Origin: an uncultured Synechococcus sp.
GTDB taxonomy: Bacteria; Cyanobacteriota; Cyanobacteriia; PCC-6307; Cyanobiaceae
Direction of reading: 5' to 3'
Assembly: GCA_913061215.1 (NCBI GenBank)
Contig: CAJXSQ010000003.1
Span: 1 to 41,263 of the forward strand
DNA: 41,263 nt
Numbering within the stretch: the first letter of the stretch is position 1; the number at the start of each line of letters is the position of its first letter. Below are positions 7,701-16,204 of this stretch, piece by piece. Below the pieces are notes generated by a model, which had not been told where the DNA came from, did not search any database, and was given only the letters and a program-made list of their open reading frames with translations. The position numbers and the translations under genes are program-made.

Positions 7701-9320
7701 ATGGCATTTCTGCGCGGTCCCAAGTCCAGCCTGGAACTGGGTGGAGCTGAAATCGTTGCCTACGATCCCAAACAGAAGCTCGCTGCTGTGGTAACCGGTG
7801 GCGACAGCCTTTCACTGGTGAGCTACGGCGCAAGCTTCAACACTCCAACCGTTCTCGACGAGATCACACTGCCCGGGAAGGCCCAGAGCGTTGCGATCAA
7901 CAACAAGGGCCTGATCGCGGTAGCTGTTGCCATCAACAGCGACAACGACGGGCGGGTGTTCTTCTACCAGAGCAAGAACAACAAAGCGGCTGCAAAAGGC
8001 AGCGTGGCCGTGGGCAACCTGCCCGATTCGATCGCATTCTCAGAGGATGGCTCCCTTCTGGTGAGCGCCAACGAAGGAGAACCCAACAAGTTCTACGGCA
8101 CCGAGGATGGCGTGGACCCCAAGGGCAGCATCTCCATCCTTCGCATCAATCCTGAGAAACCACGTCGCTCACGCACAACCACCCTGGACTTCTCCGGATT
8201 CACCACCGAGGGGCTGCGCAGCGAAGGCATTCGGATCAGCGGCGAGAATCCAATCCCAGTTCAGGACATCGAGCCTGAATACGTGAGCATCAGCCCGAAC
8301 GGACGCGACGCCTTCATCAGCCTTCAGGAAAACAACGCGATTGCCCGTGTCGACCTGAAGCGCCGCAAGATCAAGGACATCTTTAGCCAAGGGCTCAAAG
8401 ACTGGTCTGGCATCAGTGTTGACACCACAGACTCCGACGAGGCTTACAACCCCGGAGCGCGAAGCTTCATGGGTCTTCGCATGGCCGATGGAATCGACAC
8501 ATTCCAGCACAAAGGAAAAACCTATGTGATCACAGCCAACGAAGGTGATGGCCGCGTACGGCCTGATGATGTCAACTTTGAAGCAACGCTGCCCGATGGG
8601 AGCACCTACTCCTATGGAAACAACAACGCCGGCGGAGCACTGAGCACCATCGAAGACGAGCTCACAGGAGAAACCATCTACGTTTACGGCAGCTCAGATG
8701 TGGGCAACGCTGGCAACTTTGAAGCCGACCAGGGCGATGAGTTCTTCATCACGCTGAAATATGGCCCCGTGAGCGATGATGATTACTACAGCGATGAAGT
8801 GCGCTCCGGCAAGCTGGATTCCGGTGATGCTGTCCTGATCGAGGAAGGACGTCTCAAAACCGTGAAGGATGCCAATGACCCCATCACAGGCATCAAAGGC
8901 TTCGGCGGCCGCTCCTTCAGCATCTACACCAAGCAGGGAAGCCTGATCTACGACTCCGGCAATCTGCTCGATCAGATCACGGCGGCGGCTGGCTTCTACG
9001 ACGACGGACGCAGCGACGACAAAAGCATTGAGCCTGAATCGGTGATCACCGCATCGATCAAAGACCGTCGCTTTGCCTTCATTGGCCTGGAGCGCCCCTA
9101 CAACCAGAACGATCCCGAGGAGCTGGGAACGCTGATTCCCGTGTTCGAGATCACCAATCCCGCCAAGCCCAACTACGTTGGCTCCTTCACCTCAGCGCAG
9201 TCGCTGTCGCCTGAAGGACTGGCCTGGGTTGAGGGTGGATCCCGTGGTGGTCACCTGCTGGTGGCCAATGAGGTGAGCGGCACTCTCGATGCCTTCCGCT
9301 TCCATCTCGGCATGGTGTGA
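7701..9320 (+). CDS. Choice-of-anchor I family beta-propeller protein (possible extracellular phosphatase-like)
   Basis: A 539-residue protein beginning directly with the propeller signature GGAEIVAYDPKQKLAAVV. It then has repeated blades such as NLPDSIAFSEDGSLLVSANEGEPN, DIEPEYVSISPNGRDAFISLQENNAIARVD and KTYVITANEGDGR, ending in EGLAWVEGG and LLVANEVSGTLDAF. This is the choice-of-anchor I domain, found in cell-surface proteins and in some large cyanobacterial alkaline phosphatases. No signal peptide is visible, so secretion, if any, would use another route. The gene is visibly less GC-rich and more Asn/Asp-rich than its neighbours, suggesting transfer or a different history. The weak Pho box upstream supports a phosphate link; enzyme activity is unproven. 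Confidence 0.8.
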   Translation: MAFLRGPKSSLELGGAEIVAYDPKQKLAAVVTGGDSLSLVSYGASFNTPTVLDEITLPGKAQSVAINNKGLIAVAVAINSDNDGRVFFYQSKNNKAAAKGSVAVGNLPDSIAFSEDGSLLVSANEGEPNKFYGTEDGVDPKGSISILRINPEKPRRSRTTTLDFSGFTTEGLRSEGIRISGENPIPVQDIEPEYVSISPNGRDAFISLQENNAIARVDLKRRKIKDIFSQGLKDWSGISVDTTDSDEAYNPGARSFMGLRMADGIDTFQHKGKTYVITANEGDGRVRPDDVNFEATLPDGSTYSYGNNNAGGALSTIEDELTGETIYVYGSSDVGNAGNFEADQGDEFFITLKYGPVSDDDYYSDEVRSGKLDSGDAVLIEEGRLKTVKDANDPITGIKGFGGRSFSIYTKQGSLIYDSGNLLDQITAAAGFYDDGRSDDKSIEPESVITASIKDRRFAFIGLERPYNQNDPEELGTLIPVFEITNPAKPNYVGSFTSAQSLSPEGLAWVEGGSRGGHLLVANEVSGTLDAFRFHLGMV

Positions 9321-9324
9321 GCAC

Positions 9325-9702
9325 TCAGCTGCCCTCAAAGAGCCGGCGGATCAGCCGGCTCTTCTGCGGGCAGAGCATCGGGGAGTAATAGCGAACGGCC
9401 GCGGTTTCCACCTGCTCGGGTGTGATGCCGCGGAAATCGATCCCGGCCTGCTCATACTGCTCAGCCAGCTTGAATTCCATGGCCGCGGTGCTGGTGAAGC
9501 GGCCCACGTTGTCGCAGAGCAGCTGGGCATACAGCCTGGCCGCGCAGCCGGTGTGGCCATAGCTGGCCACACAGCTGCGCAGCTCAGGGCTGGTGGCGCC
9601 CGGCAGAGCGGGAAGGGGCGGTGGTGCCTGCGCCAGAGCCGGCTGCAGGCAGCAGGGCAGCAACAGAAGCAGGCGCTGCAACAGGGTGCTGCGCCCGATC
9701 AC
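9325..9702 (-). CDS. Small secreted protein of unknown function
   Basis: About 125 residues if started at the GTG at 9702, which overlaps the stop of the upstream lipoprotein gene (GTGA). A second GTG at 9723 would add seven residues. A signal peptide (LLQRLLLLLPCCLQPALAQA) leads into a short domain with four cysteines (SCVASYGHTGC, LLCDN, MLCPQ), which could form two disulfides in the periplasm. I do not recognise the family. It is coupled to the lipoprotein gene, so the two probably act together in the envelope. Confidence 0.7.
   Translation of the reverse strand: MIGRSTLLQRLLLLLPCCLQPALAQAPPPLPALPGATSPELRSCVASYGHTGCAARLYAQLLCDNVGRFTSTAAMEFKLAEQYEQAGIDFRGITPEQVETAAVRYYSPMLCPQKSRLIRRLFEGS
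9338..9363. terminator. Hairpin between convergent genes, probable bidirectional terminator
   Basis: AAGAGCCGGC-GGATCA-GCCGGCTCTT: a perfect 10-bp stem with a 6-nt loop, starting 18 nt after the stop of the propeller gene and lying inside the last codons of the opposing gene. The A-T ends give a short U-tract in either direction. No long T-run follows. Confidence 0.55.
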
Positions 9703-10220
9703 CGAAACCGCTCCGCGCTGCACTCGCGGAAGCGTTCCACTTCAGTGCTGTTCAGCCGCGGCGGTGCACCCACCTGGAGCAGTTCCGGGTGCAGCTGCCG
9801 CAGAGGCAGTGCCGCGGCATTGAGGGCATCCAGAGCCGCGCGCTTGCGGGCGCGATGCTCACGCTCCCAGCGCTCCCGCCGCTCCGCTTCCACCCGGCGC
9901 CAGGCGTCCACGGCCTGCTCGTGCAGGTCCTGCTCAATCTGCTGGTCGTAGATCGTGAGCCGGCGCTGCTCCTCCGGATCGAGGGGAGCGGGGCCTGGCG
10001 TGGGGGTGTATCGGGCCTCCTGCACTGCCGCCAACGAGCGCTCGGCGGCCTCGAAGCGGGCCAGCAGTTCCGGCAGCTTCTGGCGCTGCCGTTGGCAGAG
10101 CTCCAACAGGCGCTGCTGCTCAGCGCGCCGCTCGCGCTCGGCAAGGGTGGTGGGGTCGGGGCCGCAGCCTGCGAGCAGAACCACGGCCAGCAGGGGCAGC
10201 AGCCGGTGTCGGCGGATCAC
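9699..10220 (-). CDS. Predicted lipoprotein with long charged helix
   Basis: 173 residues from a GTG at 10220. The N-terminus RRHRLLPLLAVVLLAGC ends in a good lipobox (LAGC, lipidated Cys19). The rest is highly charged and Arg/Glu/Leu-rich (ERERRAEQQRLLELCQRQRQ, then WRRVEAERRERWEREHRARK), predicted as coiled coil. Such proteins usually sit in the periplasm attached to a membrane. Further in-frame codons upstream would put the signal peptide inside the protein, so the GTG is preferred. Function unknown. The next gene overlaps its stop. Confidence 0.72.
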   Translation of the reverse strand: MIRRHRLLPLLAVVLLAGCGPDPTTLAERERRAEQQRLLELCQRQRQKLPELLARFEAAERSLAAVQEARYTPTPGPAPLDPEEQRRLTIYDQQIEQDLHEQAVDAWRRVEAERRERWEREHRARKRAALDALNAAALPLRQLHPELLQVGAPPRLNSTEVERFRECSAERFR

Positions 10221-10344
10221 GCACAGCCTGGGACTCACCCCACTCTGACAGGGATTTCGCGGGAGCTGCCGGGTTGCCCCCAAATGGGGGTATCGAGAGC
10301 GGGCCCGACGTTCGTAGCTGTGGCGGGCCGCCCGCGCCATCCCC

Positions 10345-10563
10345 TTGGAGAACATCGAGTCCCACCTCAGTGAGCTGAAGGCAGCGCTGGAGCAGGCCAG
10401 CCAGAGCGGTGACAACGCCAAGGTGAACCACCTCAGGCAGGAGCTGCAGGACCTTGAGGCCTACAGGAACCACCACCCAGACGAGCAAAAAGATCCCACC
10501 CCGCTGGAGGTGTACTGCGATCTCAATCCCGACGCCCCCGAATGCCTCGTCTACGACGACTGA
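10345..10563 (+). CDS. CP12 domain protein (C-terminal cysteine pair only)
   Basis: 72 residues from a TTG start (no ATG or GTG in frame nearby). The last 25 residues, with PLEVYCDLNPDAPEC and LVYDD, are the CP12 C-terminal element that binds GAPDH; C58 and C67 form the redox disulfide pair. The N-terminal half is a charged helix (SHLSELKAALEQASQSGD) without the N-terminal cysteine pair that classical CP12 uses to hold phosphoribulokinase. CP12 shuts down the Calvin cycle in the dark by bridging the two enzymes. This form may bind GAPDH only or use a different partner surface. Confidence 0.85.
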   Translation: MENIESHLSELKAALEQASQSGDNAKVNHLRQELQDLEAYRNHHPDEQKDPTPLEVYCDLNPDAPECLVYDD

Positions 10564-10567
10564 GACA

Positions 10568-10795
10568 ATGAGCAACCAAGCCACCATCACCATCGGCGAG
10601 CTGGAAGCCAACTACCAGCTCTACTGCAAGGCGCTGAAGATGCTGATCGCCGAGAAACGAACCCTCAACAAAATCCAGCGCACCGTTTGCTGGGGCCGAC
10701 TGGAGACCCTGCACCATTGCCTGCCGAAGCACTACAAGTCGCCTCAGTACCTCTACGCCCAACTCACACGTGAGCGAGCCCCCGTGGAGGGATGA
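10568..10795 (+). CDS. Small conserved-looking protein of unknown function
   Basis: 75 residues starting MSNQATITIGELEANYQ, four nucleotides after the CP12 stop, so probably cotranscribed with it. It is basic and mostly helical (YCKALKMLIAEKRTLNKIQR) with three cysteines and ends LYAQLTRERAPVEG. No family recognised. The compact cytoplasmic character and the CP12 neighbour are all that can be said. Confidence 0.65.
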   Translation: MSNQATITIGELEANYQLYCKALKMLIAEKRTLNKIQRTVCWGRLETLHHCLPKHYKSPQYLYAQLTRERAPVEG

Positions 10796-10817
10796 TGGCA
10801 TCAGCCCTGGCTGAGCG

Positions 10818-11504
10818 ATGGACTTCACGCCCTATCTCGACAGCCTGAACAGCAGCAATCTCGACGAGGTGCTGCTCTCCGTTGCCGTGCAGGGCAAGGT
10901 GGCTCTGGCACTGAAGGGGCGTTTTTTCCTGCGCTGCCTGTGCGACAGCTTCAGTGAACCCACGCGGATCGGTTGCGCCGTGACCGATGAGCAGAGTTGT
11001 TTGACCTATCTGCAACAGGACAGCTACGAACTGCTCATCTGCACCGATTTTCTGGAGAGCGGTAACGGCTTTGAGCTGGCGCGCAAGGCGCGGGAGCTGC
11101 AACCGGAGCTGAAGGTGGTGGTGCTGGCCCTCGGTGATGCGATCCCGGTGGAATACGCCGATGCCGGCTGGCTGGAGGCGGTGGTGGCCGAGGCCGACTT
11201 CATCGAGGACCAGAAACCCCTCGAAGCGGCGGTGATGGCGGTGATGGGCCATCACTCCTATCGCAGCCCATCGCTGCGCTCCGGCCAGCTGCCCTACCTC
11301 AGCTGCCCGCGGCTCACCCCCCGGGAATATGAGGTGCTCGATCTGCTGGCCAGCGGCCTCACCGACCGGGAGATCGCTGAGCAGCTGGTGGTGAGCGAAG
11401 AGACAGCCCGCACGTACACCAAGCGGCTGCTCAAAACCCTGGAGGTGAACAACCGCGTGCAGGCGGTGCTCAAGGGCATGCGCTGCGGCATGGTGCAGAT
11501 CTGA
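10818..11504 (+). CDS. LuxR/NarL-type transcriptional regulator with receiver-like domain
   Basis: 228 residues. The C-terminal part (about 160-225) is a LuxR-type helix-turn-helix: LTPREYEVLDLLASGLTDRE, IAEQLVVSEETARTYTKRLL and KTLEVNNRVQAVLKG. The N-terminal part resembles a receiver: D77 in YELLICTDFLESGNGFELA fits the phospho-acceptor position. The usual acidic pair at the start and a clear conserved lysine are not evident, so phosphorylation is uncertain. It stands behind the CP12 gene pair with a 22-nt gap and may share their transcript. No kinase is nearby. Confidence 0.83.
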   Translation: MDFTPYLDSLNSSNLDEVLLSVAVQGKVALALKGRFFLRCLCDSFSEPTRIGCAVTDEQSCLTYLQQDSYELLICTDFLESGNGFELARKARELQPELKVVVLALGDAIPVEYADAGWLEAVVAEADFIEDQKPLEAAVMAVMGHHSYRSPSLRSGQLPYLSCPRLTPREYEVLDLLASGLTDREIAEQLVVSEETARTYTKRLLKTLEVNNRVQAVLKGMRCGMVQI

Positions 11505-11540
11505 AAGCCGCCCATACTGCGGGCAGCTCAGTGCCTGGCC

Positions 11541-12341
11541 ATGACCACCCGTACTCCGGCTCTGCTCAGCGCCGCCCTCGGCCTTACCACCGGACTCAGC
11601 CTGCCGCTGAGCCCGGCTCCGGCCCTGGCGCAGGAGCGCTGCCCGCAACCGGTGCAGGGACGTTTCGCCGTGATGGGCAGCGGCCTCGAGCGGAGCAACG
11701 CCGCAACCCGCAGCACCCCCACCGCCCACCTGCTGGAGGAGCGCTGGCTGGCGGGCGGACAGCTGGAAGGGGTGATGGTGCAGCGCCGTGGCCGCACGGA
11801 ACGCAGTGGCCGCTACAGCGGCAGCGTGCGGCTGCGCGAGAGCTGCGTGCTGGAGGTGGAACGGCGCCTGCCCTGGGGCACCGAACGCAGCGAAGTGGTG
11901 CTCGATGGTCGCGGCCGGCCGCTTTACAGCATCAGCCGCCGCAGCGGCAGCGTGATAACCAGCCGCTGGCTGCCGATGGCCTCAGGCAGCTGCCAGCCGG
12001 CCGATCTGGATGGCCTGGTGCTCAGCAGCCAGGTGGGCCTGAGCTGGAAAAACGGTGGCTGGAGCCCCAACGCCGTGGTGCAGCGGGAGCAGTGGCGCGC
12101 CGGCAGCGTGCGGGGCATCGCCCTCTCCAGCTACGACGGCGTGGGTGAAACGGCCAACTACACCGGCTCGCTGCAGCTGGATCGCAGCAGCTGCTGGGGC
12201 AACCTGCGCGAGCTGGATGCCCGCAACACCGCCTACAACTACCGGGCTCTGCTGGTGAAAGGGCGCTCCGGGGCCCGGGGTTATCTCTACCTCCAGAGCG
12301 ACCCCGACGACCTCACCGTGGGCTGGCTGGTGCGCGACTGA
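11541..12341 (+). CDS. Secreted protein of unknown function with internal duplication
   Basis: 266 residues with a signal peptide ending ALAQ (about residue 31). The mature part seems to hold two related halves. One contains RRGRTERSGRYSGSVRLRESC and the other REQWRAGSVRGIALSSYDGVGETANYTGSLQLD with SSC, each a run of short beta strands closing on a cysteine. Probable periplasmic or outer-surface beta-rich protein. I do not recognise a family. It stands alone, 36 nt after the LuxR gene, and converges on the SelD fusion gene. Confidence 0.72.
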   Translation: MTTRTPALLSAALGLTTGLSLPLSPAPALAQERCPQPVQGRFAVMGSGLERSNAATRSTPTAHLLEERWLAGGQLEGVMVQRRGRTERSGRYSGSVRLRESCVLEVERRLPWGTERSEVVLDGRGRPLYSISRRSGSVITSRWLPMASGSCQPADLDGLVLSSQVGLSWKNGGWSPNAVVQREQWRAGSVRGIALSSYDGVGETANYTGSLQLDRSSCWGNLRELDARNTAYNYRALLVKGRSGARGYLYLQSDPDDLTVGWLVRD

Positions 12342-12366
12342 GTCAGACGCAGCCGCAGCACAGCCC

Positions 12367-14478
12367 TCAGAGCACCCGACCGATCAGGGCAGCCTGGGTG
12401 AACCCAGCGCCGCGCAGGGCCTCGAGGGCAGCGGTGGCCCGATCGGGAGGCAGAGCCGCCAGCAGTGGGCCGCAGGTTTGCGGATCGATCCACAGCTGCT
12501 GCTGGGCCGCGGTGGCCGGCCCGCTGAGCTGCACCGAACCGCCGGGCTCCAGGGCCGCCAGGGCGCGGGCGTTGGCGGGCGCGAGCGTGCTGGCCACGCC
12601 CTGCTCCAGCAGGGGCAAGGCACCGGGCAGCGCCGGGATCGCCTCAGGATCCAGCTCGAGCGTCTGCCCTGCAGCGAGCATCTCGCCCAGATGGCCCAGG
12701 AGTCCGAAGCCGGTGATATCCGTGCAGGCCTGGCAGCCGTGGGCGGCCAGCAGCTCCACCAGGGGCGCCTGGCTCTGCTGCAGCGTGGCCAGGGCGGCAT
12801 CGAGCCAGGCGGCCCTGGCCTGGCCTCCCATCGCCGCGGCAAACAACACACCGGAGCCGATCGGCCGGCTCAGCAGCAACAGCTGGCCGCTGCGCAGCGG
12901 GCCCTTCGGCCAGTGGCGCTGGGGCGGCACCACACCGTTCACGCTCAGGGCCAGGGCCAGCCCACCGCCATCGCGTGCCTCCAGCGTGTGCCCCCCGATC
13001 AGCGGAACCCCGAGGGGGTCGAGCACCGAACGCACCCCGGCCAGGCTCTGCAGCAGCAGCTCCTCCTGCAGGGCGGGTGCCGCCTCCGGCAGGGTCACCA
13101 GCGCCTGCAGGCTGTGCAGGCGGGCACCACAGGCCCAGAGATCGCTGCAGGCGTGCAGGGTGGTGAGCCGGCCGTTGAGCCAGGGATCATCGAGCAGAGC
13201 CGGGAAGCCATCCACGCTCTGCAGCAGCAGCTCGCCGGCGCGGTTGTGATCGAGGCGGGCCGCATCCTCCGCCGCTGGGCAGAGGCCATCGGGCTGCAGG
13301 CGCGCCAGGGCGGCCTCCAGGGGAGCGGCCGCGAGCTTGGCAGCGCAGCCGCGGCAGGCCATCGGTTCGGCGGCCGCCATCGGCATGGACTGAAAGCCGG
13401 CCATGAAGCGGCGATCGATCCGGTCCTTCCAGCGCCACAGCCAGCCGGAGGGGCCGAAACACCAGGGCCCGAACAACGCCAGAGCCTGCGGCGGCTTTTC
13501 CGCCCCACGCCAGCCGCCATCGCCCAGCAGCTGCAGCGCCCAGCGCTGCGGACGCCAGCGCCGCAGGGCACGGCCAGGTTCCGCCAGGCTGCGGCGCAGG
13601 TTCTCCGCCAGCACCGGCGCCGCCCGCACGGCCCACACCCCCGAAGCCGGGCGCGGATCGGCGGCGATCAGAGCGCAGTCGCCGCAGGCGAAGAGATGCG
13701 GCAGCCCCTGCACCACCAGGCTGGGCTCGGTGAGCACCCGGCCGCTGGCTGGATCCACCGGCAGGCCGCTGTCGGCCAGCCAGCCGGGGGCCTCGCTGCC
13801 GGTGCAGGCCAGCTCTGCAGCGGCCTGATCCGGCGCGTGGCGGAGCACAGGGATCGCCGCCGCGGCCAGCAGCCGCTCACCGGCGCGGTTGGCAGCCGCC
13901 GATCCCAGGTGCAGGGCGCCACGGCGCAGCAGCAGGCGGGGCCTGAGCCCGCGGGCGCGCAGAGCCAGGGCCAGCTCCACGGCGGCCGCCCCGCCGCCGC
14001 GGATGGCCAACTCTTCCGGCTGATCGGACTGCAGACGCCGCTCGAGCCAGGCGAGGAAGGGCTCCAGAGGCTTCACTGTCTGGGGCCTGGCGATCAGATC
14101 GGCCTCGCCTGTGCTCCAGCGGGTTTGGCAGCCCACATCCAGGCTGAGCCGATCAAAGTGCAGGGCCGGGCGCCCTTGCAGCTGCAGCGCCTGCTGCAGC
14201 GGATCCACCCCGATGATCTCCGCCTGGATGAAACCCACACCAGCGCGGCGGCACAGGGCGCGCAGATCGATCGCGCAGGCGTCGCGGCTGTAGAGGCCTG
14301 CCACCAGCCCCGGCAGCATGCCGGAATACAGGGCCGTGCTGGCGCGATTCACGAGCAGCACCGCCGTGGCCGGGGGGCGCAGGCTGGGGCGCATGATCCA
14401 GCGGCGCAGCAGCAGGGCGTGGCTGTGGCCACCTCCCGCCAGCACCAGCAGCTGGCGCTGGGCCGGTACCCGGTTCAA
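12367..14478 (-). CDS. selD: NDH-2-like FAD oxidoreductase fused to selenide, water dikinase (SelD)
   Basis: A 703-residue two-domain protein. Residues 1-350 are a flavoprotein of the NADH dehydrogenase type II family: GGGHSH dinucleotide loop (15-20), second nucleotide motif IRGGGAAAVELA (159-170) and LFACGDCA (262-269). Residues about 372-703 are SelD: MACRGCAAKL (the catalytic Cys/Lys segment), LLQSVDGFPALLDDP, ACSDLWACGA, VPLIGGHTLE and CTDITGFGLLGHL. SelD makes selenophosphate from selenide and ATP; the fused flavoprotein probably handles selenium redox chemistry. The start is a TTG overlapping the previous stop (TTGA), which implies coupling. This fusion is known in cyanobacteria and other bacteria. 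Confidence 0.92.
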   Translation of the reverse strand: MNRVPAQRQLLVLAGGGHSHALLLRRWIMRPSLRPPATAVLLVNRASTALYSGMLPGLVAGLYSRDACAIDLRALCRRAGVGFIQAEIIGVDPLQQALQLQGRPALHFDRLSLDVGCQTRWSTGEADLIARPQTVKPLEPFLAWLERRLQSDQPEELAIRGGGAAAVELALALRARGLRPRLLLRRGALHLGSAAANRAGERLLAAAAIPVLRHAPDQAAAELACTGSEAPGWLADSGLPVDPASGRVLTEPSLVVQGLPHLFACGDCALIAADPRPASGVWAVRAAPVLAENLRRSLAEPGRALRRWRPQRWALQLLGDGGWRGAEKPPQALALFGPWCFGPSGWLWRWKDRIDRRFMAGFQSMPMAAAEPMACRGCAAKLAAAPLEAALARLQPDGLCPAAEDAARLDHNRAGELLLQSVDGFPALLDDPWLNGRLTTLHACSDLWACGARLHSLQALVTLPEAAPALQEELLLQSLAGVRSVLDPLGVPLIGGHTLEARDGGGLALALSVNGVVPPQRHWPKGPLRSGQLLLLSRPIGSGVLFAAAMGGQARAAWLDAALATLQQSQAPLVELLAAHGCQACTDITGFGLLGHLGEMLAAGQTLELDPEAIPALPGALPLLEQGVASTLAPANARALAALEPGGSVQLSGPATAAQQQLWIDPQTCGPLLAALPPDRATAALEALRGAGFTQAALIGRVL

Positions 14479-14660
14479 TCGACCTTCAGCTGACCGTCGT
14501 CGTCCCAGCTGAGCAGCGAGGGCAGGCCATCGCTGCCGTGGGAGGAGCCCACCCGGGCCACGCGGCGGCGACCGTTCACCAGGGGAATCAGGCGATCGAG
14601 CTGCTCGGTGATGCGGTCGCTGGCGGGCTGAACGCTGGCGGGGTCGGCCGGGTTGGTCAT
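14475..14660 (-). CDS. Small protein coupled to the SelD fusion gene
   Basis: 61 residues from the ATG at 14660 (MTNPADPASVQPASDRI), a mainly polar sequence with one amphipathic stretch (ITEQLDRLIPLVNGRRRVAR) and the ending LLSWDDDGQLKVD. Its last four nucleotides overlap the TTG start of the selD fusion. It begins 4 nt after the TolC stop on the same strand, so tolC, this gene and selD may be one transcript. Family not recognised. Confidence 0.62.
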   Translation of the reverse strand: MTNPADPASVQPASDRITEQLDRLIPLVNGRRRVARVGSSHGSDGLPSLLSWDDDGQLKVD

Positions 14661-14664
14661 GCCA

Positions 14665-16197
14665 TCACTGTAGAGAGATGGCCGCCTGATCCCCGCTCGC
14701 ATCCTCCGGCAGGCCGGTTTCCAGCTCCAGCCCGGCGCGGCTGAGGTTCCAGCGGTGAATGGCCACAGCTTCCGCGGAGCGGGCCGCCTGCAGGTTGCGC
14801 TGGGCGATCAGCAGCTCGGTGATCGGGGCCACACCGGCGCGGTAGCGCAGCAGCGCATCGCGCACCGCTTCGTCGCCGGCACGGGCTGCGGCAGCCGCGG
14901 CCCGCATCTGCGGACCTGCCGCCTGATGACTGGCATAGAACGTTTCCACCTGCTGGGTGATCGCCTGCTCCGCCAGCTCGATCGCCACCTCGCTCTGCTG
15001 GGCGCGACGTTTGGCCAGGGCCACGGCCTGGCGGGTGAGGCCGCCATCGAACAGGGGCTGGCGCAGGGCGAGCACGGCGCCCCAGTCGTAGAAGCTGCCG
15101 GAGGCGCTGCCGCTGGTGTTCACGGTGGGGAGATCCGGGCCGGCGGTGCCGTTCACATTCACCCGCGGGCTGGTGTTGAGCACCGGCACATTCAGCCAGT
15201 CGCCGCTGATGCCGCCGCCGAGCAGCAGGCCCAGCTGCGGCATGGCACCGGCGCGGGCCACCTGCACGCGGGCCAGCCGGGCCTGGCGCTGCTGCTCGAG
15301 CGCTTCCAGCGCCGGCCGCTCCTCCAGGGCTTTCTCCAGCGTCACGTCCAGGCCGAGAGGCCAGGCCGGCCCCGGCCGCAAGGGGTCCTGGATGATCAGC
15401 TGCTGCTCCGGCGGCAGGTCGAGCCGGCGGGCCAGGGCGCTCAGGGCAATCGCGCGCTTCGAGCGGGCCTCCGCCAGGCCCTGGCGGTCGGTCTCCACCA
15501 GGGCTTCGGCCTGAAGCGTGTCGATGCGGGCGGCCAGCCCTTCGCGGCGAATGGCGCGGGCATCGCTGAGCAGGCGGGTGGACACCTGCAGCGCGCTTTC
15601 CCACACGGGAATCAACGCCTCGGCGAGCTGAACGTTGAGGTAGGCGGTGTGGATGGCGAAACGGGTGCGCCGTTGCTCCTCACTCCGCTCCGCCTCGGCC
15701 GCCGCCACGCCGGCCCGGGCCGCCTTCTGCAGCGGCCCACGGCCGAAATCCACCAGCGGCAGGGTGAGGGCAAGCCCCACATTCACAAAGGTGTTCTGCA
15801 CCACCGCGTAGCCATCACCCCCCAACTCGAAGTTGAGGTCGCCGATGGCGGGCAGATTGGAGATGAAGCCGATATCGGTGCCCACCTGGCCGTAGGTGCC
15901 CAGACCCACCAGATCGAGCTTGGGCATGAAGCGGGCACGGGCCAGACCCTGCAGGGCTCGGCTCTCATCGATCAGCAGATTGCTGTTGCGCAGGGCCAGG
16001 GAACGGCCCATGCCCAGTTCGATCGCCTGATCGAGGGTGAGCGCCAGGGGCTGCTGCGGGGCCACAGCGGTGGCACTGGGCGCTGCCGTGCTGGCCGGCA
16101 TGGCGGCAACCGGGCGCAGCGCCAGGGCAGCGAGCGGCCCAAGCACGACGGGCAGAGCCCTGAACCAGCGACGCGAGCAGCAGCGCAAGCCATCCAC
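14665..16197 (-). CDS. TolC-family outer-membrane efflux protein
   Basis: About 510 residues from the GTG at 16197. A signal peptide (RALPVVLGPLAALALRPVAA) is followed by two outer-membrane efflux repeats. The first starts LTLDQAIELGMGRSLALRNSNLLIDESRALQGLARARFMPKLDL in style (short quotes here: LDQAIELGMG, ARARFMPKLDL). The second includes ALEEQRQARLARVQVARA-type helices and SFYDWGAVLALRQPLFDGG. TolC trimers form the outer-membrane duct of tripartite exporters. An in-frame ATG at 16296 would overlap the divergent hlyD gene and run through a palindrome, so I prefer the GTG. Diverges from the HlyD-FUSC genes, its likely partners. Confidence 0.87.
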   Translation of the reverse strand: MDGLRCCSRRWFRALPVVLGPLAALALRPVAAMPASTAAPSATAVAPQQPLALTLDQAIELGMGRSLALRNSNLLIDESRALQGLARARFMPKLDLVGLGTYGQVGTDIGFISNLPAIGDLNFELGGDGYAVVQNTFVNVGLALTLPLVDFGRGPLQKAARAGVAAAEAERSEEQRRTRFAIHTAYLNVQLAEALIPVWESALQVSTRLLSDARAIRREGLAARIDTLQAEALVETDRQGLAEARSKRAIALSALARRLDLPPEQQLIIQDPLRPGPAWPLGLDVTLEKALEERPALEALEQQRQARLARVQVARAGAMPQLGLLLGGGISGDWLNVPVLNTSPRVNVNGTAGPDLPTVNTSGSASGSFYDWGAVLALRQPLFDGGLTRQAVALAKRRAQQSEVAIELAEQAITQQVETFYASHQAAGPQMRAAAAAARAGDEAVRDALLRYRAGVAPITELLIAQRNLQAARSAEAVAIHRWNLSRAGLELETGLPEDASGDQAAISLQ

Positions 16198-16204
16198 ACC
16201 AATT

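Noticed and set aside
12478-14493. Open frame of 671 codons opposite the SelD fusion gene
   Set aside because: Gln/Gly/Arg-rich antisense shadow of a GC-rich gene; the opposite strand encodes two recognisable domains.
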